From positions 124,001-188,000 of the forward strand of contig NZ_VZZZ01000005.1 in NCBI RefSeq assembly GCF_009193265.1: DNA of 64,000 nt, read 5' to 3'. This stretch comes from Marinobacter changyiensis (GTDB lineage: Bacteria; Pseudomonadota; Gammaproteobacteria; Pseudomonadales; Oleiphilaceae). Below, piece by piece: positions 57,905 to 64,000 of this stretch. A model generated the notes under the pieces. It was not told where the DNA came from. It searched no databases and worked only from the letters and a program-made list of their open reading frames with translations. Every line of letters starts with the position of its first letter. The first letter of the stretch is position 1. Position numbers and translations under genes: made by a program.

Positions 57905-59023
57905 TCACTCTGCTGTTCCTACTGGGCGGGCAAACGTATCCGGGCGTTCGCGGTCAAAAATCTCGTTGGCCCAGAGCATGCACACCAGCTCGCTGTCGCC
58001 TTCGTTGGTGATGTCGTGGGTCCAGCCCGGCACGGTTTCCACAATCTCCGGTTTATCGCCGGAGGTGCGCAGTTCGTAATACTTGCCTGTCAGCATGTGG
58101 CGGAAACGGAAACAGGCCTCGCCTTTGATCACCAGGAACTTTTCAGTCTTGGAATGATGGTAGTGCCCGCCACGGGTAACGCCGGGGTGGGCAGTGAAGA
58201 ACGAGAACTGGCCGGCATCAGGGGTTTTCAGCATTTCCACAAACACACCACGCTCATCCCCATGCTGGGGAACGGTGTAGGTGAAGCTCTCCGGTGGCAG
58301 GTAGCTCACATAGGTGGAGTACAAGGCACGGGTCAGGCCGGTGCCTACGGGTTCGGTGATCAGGTTATCCCGGGTAGCTTTGAATCGCTCTAACTGCTCC
58401 GCCAGTTCACCTACGGTAATCTGGTAAATCGGTTCTACCTCGGCAAAGGGAGTGGGCTCCGCCCCGCCATCCAGCAAACCGACAAAATTGGCCACTACAT
58501 CATCGATGTAAACCAGCTGAATCACTGCATCCGGAGCATTAATCTGTACCGGCAAATCCCGGGCAATATTGTGGCAGAAGGTAGCCACGGCCGAGTTGTA
58601 ATCAGGCTGTGCCCATTTACCGAATACGTTGGGCAGGCGGTAGATGTAAACCGAGCAGCCGGCAGATTGATGCAGTTCCAGCAGAGCGTCTTCCGCTAAA
58701 CGTTTGCTGGTGCCGTAGTCATTATCCCGCTCTACCTGAATCGACGAGGTATAAACCACGGAAATTTTGCGACCGGTTTCTTTTACCGCGTCACACAGGG
58801 CCTGGGTAAGGCCAGCATTGCCGGTCACAAACTCCGAAGGGTTTTCCGGTCGGTTGATCCCCGCCAGGTGAAACACCCAGCCCACGCCTTCCAGCAGACC
58901 GGTTAAATCCGCCACAGTGTGCTCGCGGGTGAATGGCACAATCTCGACACCGCCCCGCTCACGCAAATGCATCTGCAGATTCTTGCCGATAAAACCGTTA
59001 GCGCCGGTTACCAATACCCGCAT
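57905..59023 (-). CDS. fnlB: UDP-sugar C4 reductase with cupin domain (FnlB/WbjC/CapF)
   Basis: Second enzyme of UDP-L-FucNAc synthesis: NADPH-dependent reduction at C4. The 372-residue protein is a fusion of an SDR domain (about 1-245; VLVTGANGFIGKNLQMHL, catalytic YGTSKRLAEDALL) and a C-terminal metal-binding cupin (about 250-372; GGHYHHSKTEKFLVIKGEAC). This two-domain layout is the CapF hallmark. Three bases separate it from fnlA. Confidence 0.93.
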   Translation of the reverse strand: MRVLVTGANGFIGKNLQMHLRERGGVEIVPFTREHTVADLTGLLEGVGWVFHLAGINRPENPSEFVTGNAGLTQALCDAVKETGRKISVVYTSSIQVERDNDYGTSKRLAEDALLELHQSAGCSVYIYRLPNVFGKWAQPDYNSAVATFCHNIARDLPVQINAPDAVIQLVYIDDVVANFVGLLDGGAEPTPFAEVEPIYQITVGELAEQLERFKATRDNLITEPVGTGLTRALYSTYVSYLPPESFTYTVPQHGDERGVFVEMLKTPDAGQFSFFTAHPGVTRGGHYHHSKTEKFLVIKGEACFRFRHMLTGKYYELRTSGDKPEIVETVPGWTHDITNEGDSELVCMLWANEIFDRERPDTFARPVGTAE

Positions 59024-59026
59024 GCT

Positions 59027-60061
59027 TCACTCCTCCGTGTTGAGGTATTCACCCCGTTCCAGGGCACGAATGAAATCCAGCTTCCGCAACAAGGTTTGCA
59101 TGCCGGCTACATCCAGACGCTCAGTATTGTGGGAGTTGTAATCCTCGGTGTGAGAGATTTTCTCTTCCCCCTGCTCCACAAACTTGCCGTAGTTAAGATC
59201 CCGCAGATCGGGCGGTATCTGGTAATAGCCACCCTGATCCTGCGCGCAAGCCATTTCTTCCCGGCTGAGTAGCGCTTCAAACAGCTTCTCGCCGTGGCGG
59301 GTACCGATGACGTTAATGGGGTGATTTGGCTTATCCATCAAATCGGTAAGCGCCCGTGCCAGGGTTTCGATTGTGGCGGCCGGTGCTTTCTGCACAAACA
59401 GATCACCATTGGCGCCATGTTCAAAAGCATAAAGCACCAGATCCACCGCATCCGCCAGGGTCATCATGAAACGGGTCATGTTCGGATCGGTAATCGTTAT
59501 GGCCTGACCGGCACGAATCTGATCTACAAAAAGAGGAATAACCGACCCACGAGACGCCATTACGTTGCCGTAGCGAGTACCGCAGATAACGGTCTTCTCC
59601 GGGTCCACATTACGGGACTTGGCCACCATCACCTTCTCCATCATCGCCTTGGAAATGCCCATGGCGTTGATGGGATATACGGCCTTGTCGGTACTCAGGC
59701 AAACCACACGCTTCACTTCGTTCTGGATTGCTGCTTCGAGGACATTTTCGGTGCCTAGAACGTTGGTTTTAACTGCTTCCATGGGATGGAATTCGCAGGA
59801 CGGCACCTGTTTGAGGGCTGCGGCGTGGAAGATGAAGTCCACACCTCGGGTGGCATTCAGAATGCTCTGGTAATCACGCACATCGCCAATGTAGAACTTG
59901 AGTTTGGGATTGGTGTAGCGCTTGCGCATGTCATCCTGTTTTTTCTCATCCCGGCTGAAGATGCGTATTTCATCGATGTCGGTATTCAGGAAGCGTTTGA
60001 GTACGGCATTTCCGAAGGAGCCGGTACCGCCGGTGAGAAGAAGAGTTTCCCCAGTGAACAT
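59027..60061 (-). CDS. fnlA: UDP-GlcNAc 4,6-dehydratase/5-epimerase (FnlA/WbjB/CapE)
   Basis: First enzyme of UDP-L-FucNAc synthesis. The 344-residue soluble SDR has LLTGGTGSFGNAVLKRFL, FIFHAAALKQVPSCEFHPME, and the active-site run STDKAVYPINAMGISKAMME, with Met in the usual Tyr position as in CapE. It competes with the membrane PglF-like enzyme for UDP-GlcNAc. First of the fnlA-fnlB-fnlC-wbuB unit; 45 bases after the GT2 gene. Confidence 0.94.
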   Translation of the reverse strand: MFTGETLLLTGGTGSFGNAVLKRFLNTDIDEIRIFSRDEKKQDDMRKRYTNPKLKFYIGDVRDYQSILNATRGVDFIFHAAALKQVPSCEFHPMEAVKTNVLGTENVLEAAIQNEVKRVVCLSTDKAVYPINAMGISKAMMEKVMVAKSRNVDPEKTVICGTRYGNVMASRGSVIPLFVDQIRAGQAITITDPNMTRFMMTLADAVDLVLYAFEHGANGDLFVQKAPAATIETLARALTDLMDKPNHPINVIGTRHGEKLFEALLSREEMACAQDQGGYYQIPPDLRDLNYGKFVEQGEEKISHTEDYNSHNTERLDVAGMQTLLRKLDFIRALERGEYLNTEE

Positions 60062-60106
60062 AGACCAAATCCAATTTGTGAAGGCAACAAGAGTTAAAGA
60101 GAGTCG

Positions 60107-61000
60107 TTACTCGTAGAAAGGAACCCGGGCATCCGGTTCGCCAGGATAGGACGGAATGCTGGCGGGAAGCCGCCCGGTTTGCTCGATCTCAAACCGCTTG
60201 TACTCCCACTGCCTGTATACCTCGGTGCGCAAATGGGACCAAATCCAACCCACCTTGCCGGCTCTCCAAGCACCAAGAGCCAGAAAATGGTAAAGAAACA
60301 AAATCAAATAACGGCCGGGAAACTTCCAAAAGTAACGCTTTAGCCACATTCTTCTTTGGAGTGCATTCCCAAACAATGCCGGATCAACTGCCAGTGGCTT
60401 GTGCATAGCCTGGCTCACAGCTTCTGCAGTGGTATATCTATTTTGCTTAACCACCCAATGATCCAAGCCTGGGCTGTCATGATGTTCTAGAAACCCCGAG
60501 GCAAGTACCATTTCACCTTCAACTTGCGGGTGTTCATTAACAGCGACATCGGTGAACTTGCAGCTACCGGTTTTCCATAATCTAAGAATTTCTTGATTCA
60601 CCGGTAGAATTTTTCCCATAAACCATAGCCGCCGATTCACAACGATTCCCTGACTTGCGGTGCGCTGCGTCAGCTCCCGCAACGAAGCTTTGAGCTCATC
60701 AGTCAACCTTTCGTCAGGGTCCAGCTTCATAGTGTAAGGAGCGACAATCGGCAATTCTCGAAGCGCAAAATTCCACTGGTCCCCAAACCCCTTAAATGGC
60801 CGCTGAACCACATGTACACCATGCTGTAGAGCGATATCCACAGTAGCGTCCGTACTGCAGCTGTCCACCAAGAAAACCTCTTGGGCCCACCCCTTCAGGT
60901 TTTCCAGAACAGCCTCCATGTTATGCGCTTCATTTAAGGAGATCATAACTACCGCAACCCGTGCATTTCCCGGCTTCCAACTGGAGTTATTTGAAGTCAT
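60107..61000 (-). CDS. GT2 family glycosyltransferase
   Basis: A 297-residue GT-A enzyme of the WaaE/KdtX-like GT2 branch. It has VAVVMISLNEAHNMEAVLENL (about 15-35), FLVDSCSTDATVDIALQHG, and the metal motif in MKLDPDERLTDEL. A hydrophobic C-terminal helix (LILFLYHFLALGAWRAG) probably associates with the membrane. KdtX-like enzymes glucosylate LPS core heptose; O-antigen members exist too. Placed directly before the fnl genes, so it may act on the same glycan. Acceptor unknown. Confidence 0.85.
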   Translation of the reverse strand: MTSNNSSWKPGNARVAVVMISLNEAHNMEAVLENLKGWAQEVFLVDSCSTDATVDIALQHGVHVVQRPFKGFGDQWNFALRELPIVAPYTMKLDPDERLTDELKASLRELTQRTASQGIVVNRRLWFMGKILPVNQEILRLWKTGSCKFTDVAVNEHPQVEGEMVLASGFLEHHDSPGLDHWVVKQNRYTTAEAVSQAMHKPLAVDPALFGNALQRRMWLKRYFWKFPGRYLILFLYHFLALGAWRAGKVGWIWSHLRTEVYRQWEYKRFEIEQTGRLPASIPSYPGEPDARVPFYE

Positions 61001-61487
61001 CTATACGGCCTTGCTCATTGACTAATGAATTTGATCAACAAAAACGTTTTGGCCGATCATGCAGCCTCGAAACCACGAATATCTTTCCTGACAATGGCTC
61101 AAACACCCGCACATCGACAGAGAACCTCCCAAACGTCAAGGTCCACCCCCGCGGGTAAATGCTTTTCAAGCGTGGTATCAGTGCCTTCTCTTATCGAAGT
61201 CAGCGTCGTATCTTTCTGCAACTTGATAAGGGTGAACACTGAGAAGAAATCAGATTTTCGTTGCCAGAACTGTTGGTAAACTGGCGGTAATCAACTTTTG
61301 ATTGAGAGAGATGATGACAACCGCAACAGGAGCCGCACCACCTGACGAGTGGCTGTTGCCTGCTGTTCGCTAGGCGGGTGAGCTGATGAATAAGTCAAAC
61401 TCCGTTCTACGCCGACGGTATAGCTACGATATTCGAGGTCGTATCGGTGACTTGTTCACCAAATCCGTGGCTATATCCCTGGCCGTC
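61001..61487. other. Intergenic region upstream of GT2 gene
   Basis: This 487-base gap separates the GT2-fnl group from the FkbM gene. No convincing gene is seen on either strand; short plus-strand frames at 61025-61279 and 61386-61547 do not resemble known proteins and the latter overlaps FkbM antisense. GGCGGTAA at 61283 on the plus strand resembles but does not match ops and points the wrong way. It may hold the promoter of the GT2-fnl operon, but I could not define one. Confidence 0.4.
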
Positions 61488-62189
61488 TCAAACGACATAG
61501 CCAAATCCTTCAAACAACTCGCACACTTGTTCTCTGGTCTTGGCTAACACCTCGCAGTAAACCTTGGGACGTGCCTGCTCCAGAATCTGTTTGGCGCCAT
61601 TCAGAACCAGAATTTCGGCGCCTTTAACATCGATTTTCAACACATCCGGTGCAGGTAAGTGTGACAGCAGACTATCAAGTGTCATGCAAGGCAGGGTTCG
61701 TACTTCGCTCACCCCCCCCCCCGTCTGAGTCGAACCAAACTCCTCGATGGCATTAGCTGCGCGGGCCCTGCGGGCAATTGCGAAGCTCAGTACTCCTTGT
61801 CGATCTGCAATCTCTACCGGTAGGACGGTCATTTTTGCCTCACTTTCAGAACTCCGTCGTGCCGTAGCATGCAGCAATGCGATAACATCAAAGTCGGCTT
61901 CAATCGACAGCACGATTCCCTGTGTGCCTGCATGAAATGCGGCGGCTTTTGAAAACAAGCCGACGTTGGCACCGACATCCCAGACGCTATCGTTGCGTGA
62001 CACCAGGGTCCCCGCGATGTCCAAAAGCTCTGGATCCCAGCGATCCGACGCCTTGAACAGGTACTTCAAACCACCAACCCTCGAGCTTACCCGGATCAGC
62101 CCGCCACCGGAGCCTTGCGGAAGTCGGCGGCTGAAGCCCAGTGGCCCGAGAACGATTTCAGCGATTCGTCCGATGTTTGCCGCATTCAT
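61488..62189 (-). CDS. FkbM family methyltransferase with G11 tract
   Basis: A 233-residue SAM-dependent methyltransferase of the FkbM type. Seen: SVWDVGANVGLFSKAAAFHA (SAM motif I, about 67-86), VLSIEADFDV, LPCMTLDSLL, and VLKIDVKGAEILVLNGAKQI. Such enzymes O-methylate sugars in surface glycans. Codons near residue 154-158 are a run of eleven G (61722-61712 read on the minus strand) coding T-G-G-G-V; the frame is open on both sides, so the gene is ON in this copy. The protein stops soon after GFGYVV, slightly short for the family. Adjacent glycosyltransferases support a glycan role. Confidence 0.82.
   Translation of the reverse strand: MNAANIGRIAEIVLGPLGFSRRLPQGSGGGLIRVSSRVGGLKYLFKASDRWDPELLDIAGTLVSRNDSVWDVGANVGLFSKAAAFHAGTQGIVLSIEADFDVIALLHATARRSSESEAKMTVLPVEIADRQGVLSFAIARRARAANAIEEFGSTQTGGGVSEVRTLPCMTLDSLLSHLPAPDVLKIDVKGAEILVLNGAKQILEQARPKVYCEVLAKTREQVCELFEGFGYVV
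61712..61722 (-). repeat. Homopolymeric G11 tract in FkbM gene
   Basis: Eleven C on the plus strand (G on the coding strand). Tracts this long slip readily during replication; gain or loss of one base would shift the frame before the conserved VLKIDVKGAE motif. Confidence 0.9.
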
Positions 62190-62300
62190 GACGGTTTCCT
62201 TGATGATCGGATGCCTGTGTAATCAGCGATCAGCCCAACTAACAAGGGCCAAAGGAGTGTATTCTCTGTTCGCGCCTCAACATGATTCATGGCGGTTGCG

Positions 62301-63428
62301 TCATTTGATTTTTACGCAATCGGGTGGCGCGCCGCCTTCCAGCATCCAGCGATAACCCGCCTCCATCGATGCTGCGATGGCCTCCCAAGAAAAATCCCGC
62401 TCCATCCATGCCCGGCCCCTGGCGCCCATAGCGTGAAGTTCTGTCTGCGGAAGGGCCATTGCAGATTCCAGTGTGCTCCGCAAGCTGTCGACACTATTGG
62501 GAACCCACCAGCCGCAACCTTCCTTTTCGAGCCCGGCCCAAGGCGCGCCGTGACTGACGATGGCGGGGCATTCGTGCGATAAGGCCTCCGCCACGGCCAT
62601 GCCGAAGTTCTCGGAATGGGTCGGCAGCACGAAGAAATCTGCATTGCGGTAAGCAGTATCCTTTTCGGCACCGTACAGCGGTCCAGCAAACTCGACCCGG
62701 CGCGACCCATTGCGTGACGCCCGTGCCCTCAACTCCTCCATGTAATCGGCATCACCGGGGCCAACGATGCGTAGCTGCCAGTCGGCATGCTGCCGCTCGA
62801 GACCGGCCCATGCGTCAAGCAGGTTCTCGATGCCCTTGACAGGGTGAACACGCGAAAGGAACAGTAGTGAGCGTGTGTCCGGATTGGACCGGCGCTCATG
62901 GAGAAAAGGCAGATCGATTCCGTTCGGCGCAATCAGCACCGGAGGCTTCAATCCGAGCTTCCTGATTTCCGCATACTCTTCCTCGCAGGTGGCGTGCAGC
63001 AAGTCGGCGTGTTCCAGAACGCGCCTCTGCAGCGGCCACAGCAACTGCTTGCGCCGTTTGCTGTGCAACAGTGCCCACTCCGACAAGGTACCGCGCGGAG
63101 AGGTCACCAGCTTTGCGCGCTTTCCCGGCACGATCCAGCCAGCTGCGACGTTTACCATCGACCACAGGCTGTGGTTATGCACGATATCCACCTCATTCGC
63201 TGCCTGCCACAGTGCCAGTGTATGACGGGGTGACAACGCGAAACGCTGCAATACTGGCCAAGACGGGTGAATGGAAAGCGCCACACCTGGAATCTCACGC
63301 CCGGCGGCAAGGCAGGACAGCGTGACTTCATGATCAAGCCCGGCAACCGCCCGACAGAGCCGTGGGACCGAATAGGAAGGTCCGGATGCTTCAGCGCTAA
63401 TGTGGGGAACGATGTGGGTGATTCTCAC
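62301..63428 (-). CDS. GT4 glycosyltransferase
   Basis: A 375-residue GT-B enzyme beginning MRITHIVPHISAEASGPSYS. It has HNHSLWSMVNVAAGWIVPGK, SPRGTLSEWALLHSKRRKQL, LLFLSRVHPVKGIENLLDAW, and the donor-site run THSENFGMAVAEALSHECPA. SPRG-T-W type GT4 enzymes are common in capsule and O-antigen clusters. ATGA overlap with the next gene upstream. Base composition is GC-rich, unlike the genes at 35-39 kb. Sugar specificity unknown. Confidence 0.84.
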   Translation of the reverse strand: MRITHIVPHISAEASGPSYSVPRLCRAVAGLDHEVTLSCLAAGREIPGVALSIHPSWPVLQRFALSPRHTLALWQAANEVDIVHNHSLWSMVNVAAGWIVPGKRAKLVTSPRGTLSEWALLHSKRRKQLLWPLQRRVLEHADLLHATCEEEYAEIRKLGLKPPVLIAPNGIDLPFLHERRSNPDTRSLLFLSRVHPVKGIENLLDAWAGLERQHADWQLRIVGPGDADYMEELRARASRNGSRRVEFAGPLYGAEKDTAYRNADFFVLPTHSENFGMAVAEALSHECPAIVSHGAPWAGLEKEGCGWWVPNSVDSLRSTLESAMALPQTELHAMGARGRAWMERDFSWEAIAASMEAGYRWMLEGGAPPDCVKIK

Positions 63429-64000
63429 TGAGCAACCTTCCTATAGATCGCAGCGTAGCTCTCGGCGACCGCTGTCGATTGAAATCGCAATGCGTTCTGG
63501 TAGCCGGCAGCAATCAGGCTTTCCCGGTAAGTTGAGTCATTGACGATTCTCGCCACACCAGCGCGGATATCGCCTGGATCGTATGGATCGATCAGACAGG
63601 CTGCGTCGTCTGCAACCTCCGTCATAGGTGAAAGATTGCTAGTAATGACGGGGCGTCCGACGGCATTGGCTTCAACGACCGGCAGGCCGAAGCCCTCATA
63701 GGTGGAGGCGAACATCAGCATGTCTGCCTTTACGTACTGGTCAAGTAGCGCTTCACGGCTCAGGCCCACATGATTTTCGTAGTCGATCTCGTGTCTCGCT
63801 AGAACCCCCCCCAGTTCCGAGTTCAGCGAGCCGATGATTACCAGCTTGCAGCGGATCCCGGCGAGAGCCTCGGCAACGCGGGAGACGTTCTTATTGAATT
63901 TCGTGCCGACTTGGAGAATCCGGGGGATTTCTGTGTTGAACGTCTTCGCCGCCGGCTGGAACTCTTCGGAAACAGGGTTGTGGATGACCACCACTTTGTC
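63425..64000 (-). CDS. GT4 glycosyltransferase, 5' end outside window
   Basis: The C-terminal half (about 191 codons) of a GT-B transferase; the start lies beyond base 64000, since the frame is open to the edge (DKVVVIHNPVSEEF). It contains ILQVGTKFNKNVSRVAEAL, KLVIIGSLNSELGGVLARHE, and the donor-site FASTYEGFGLPVVEANAVGR. The GTG at 63994 should not be taken as the true start. An eight-base G tract (63812-63805 minus) falls in the ELGGV codons. Overlaps the downstream GT by four bases. Confidence 0.88.
   Translation of the reverse strand, partial: DKVVVIHNPVSEEFQPAAKTFNTEIPRILQVGTKFNKNVSRVAEALAGIRCKLVIIGSLNSELGGVLARHEIDYENHVGLSREALLDQYVKADMLMFASTYEGFGLPVVEANAVGRPVITSNLSPMTEVADDAACLIDPYDPGDIRAGVARIVNDSTYRESLIAAGYQNALRFQSTAVAESYAAIYRKVAQ

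Noticed and set aside
61280..61292. Possible second ops element (GGCGGTAATC)
   Set aside because: Only seven to eight bases match and it is on the plus strand, facing away from the glycan genes.
61386..61547. A 53-codon plus-strand frame starting MNKSNSVLRRRYSYD
   Set aside because: It overlaps the 3' end of the FkbM gene on the opposite strand and has no strong ribosome site.

Overview
The window looks like chromosomal DNA of a gammaproteobacterium, most likely Marinobacter or a close relative. The reasons are the core gene order rpsB-tsf-pyrH-frr-uppS-cdsA-dxr-rseP-bamA-skp-lpxD-fabZ-lpxA-lpxB, the Pseudomonas-like neighbourhood map-glnD-dapC-yffB-dapD-dapE, an MvaT-type nucleoid protein, and many short REP palindromes of the form TTCGCGACTGAAGTCGCTCC. 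The genus is an inference from these features only.

Bases 1-13414 (all minus strand) are a conserved translation and envelope block. It holds ribosomal protein S2, EF-Ts, UMP kinase, ribosome recycling factor, undecaprenyl-PP synthase, CDP-diglyceride synthase, DXP reductoisomerase, the RseP protease, BamA, Skp, and LpxD/FabZ/LpxA/LpxB (lpxB is cut by the window edge). Many stops and starts overlap by 1-4 bases. Bases 13716-20982 (plus strand) hold map, glnD, dapC, an ArsC/Spx-like protein, dapD and dapE, so lysine and peptidoglycan precursor synthesis next to nitrogen sensing.

Bases 21000-26600 are a transition zone: slyX, a membrane-anchored cold-shock-domain protein, an unusual Clp-N/P-loop ATPase with a small partner, manC, mvaT, and dense REP arrays.

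Bases 26600-47624 (minus strand) are a surface polysaccharide (O-antigen type) locus. An exact 12-base ops element lies just upstream of wzz and predicts RfaH-dependent transcription. Downstream come rmlB-rmlA-wecF-acetyltransferase-wecE (dTDP-Fuc4NAc synthesis and transfer), wzx, wzy, three GT4 glycosyltransferases, a PglC/PglD/PglE/PglF-like set (diacetamido-trideoxy sugar), a beta-CASP metallo-beta-lactamase and a WbpO/TviB-type dehydrogenase. A wecA-type initiating transferase lies just upstream of wzz.

Bases 47700-55400 are a sulfate assimilation island (DHH phosphoesterase, cysD, cysN, cysC, SLC13 permease) bounded by gene debris: two manC C-terminal remnants, a truncated sugar dehydrogenase, and a glmS pseudogene with a nonsense codon and a large in-frame deletion. 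Bases 55566-64000 return to polysaccharide genes: wbuB-like transferase, fnlC, fnlB, fnlA (UDP-L-FucNAc), a GT2, an FkbM methyltransferase carrying an 11-G tract, and two GT4 enzymes, the last cut by the window edge.

The most notable observations are two REP palindromes read in the same frame inside coding genes (the beta-CASP protein and rmlB), the ops element, the possibly phase-variable G tract, the decayed glmS, the membrane-tethered cold-shock protein, and the Clp-N ATPase whose Walker B glutamate is replaced by asparagine. I saw no CRISPR array, tRNA, rRNA or intact insertion sequence.
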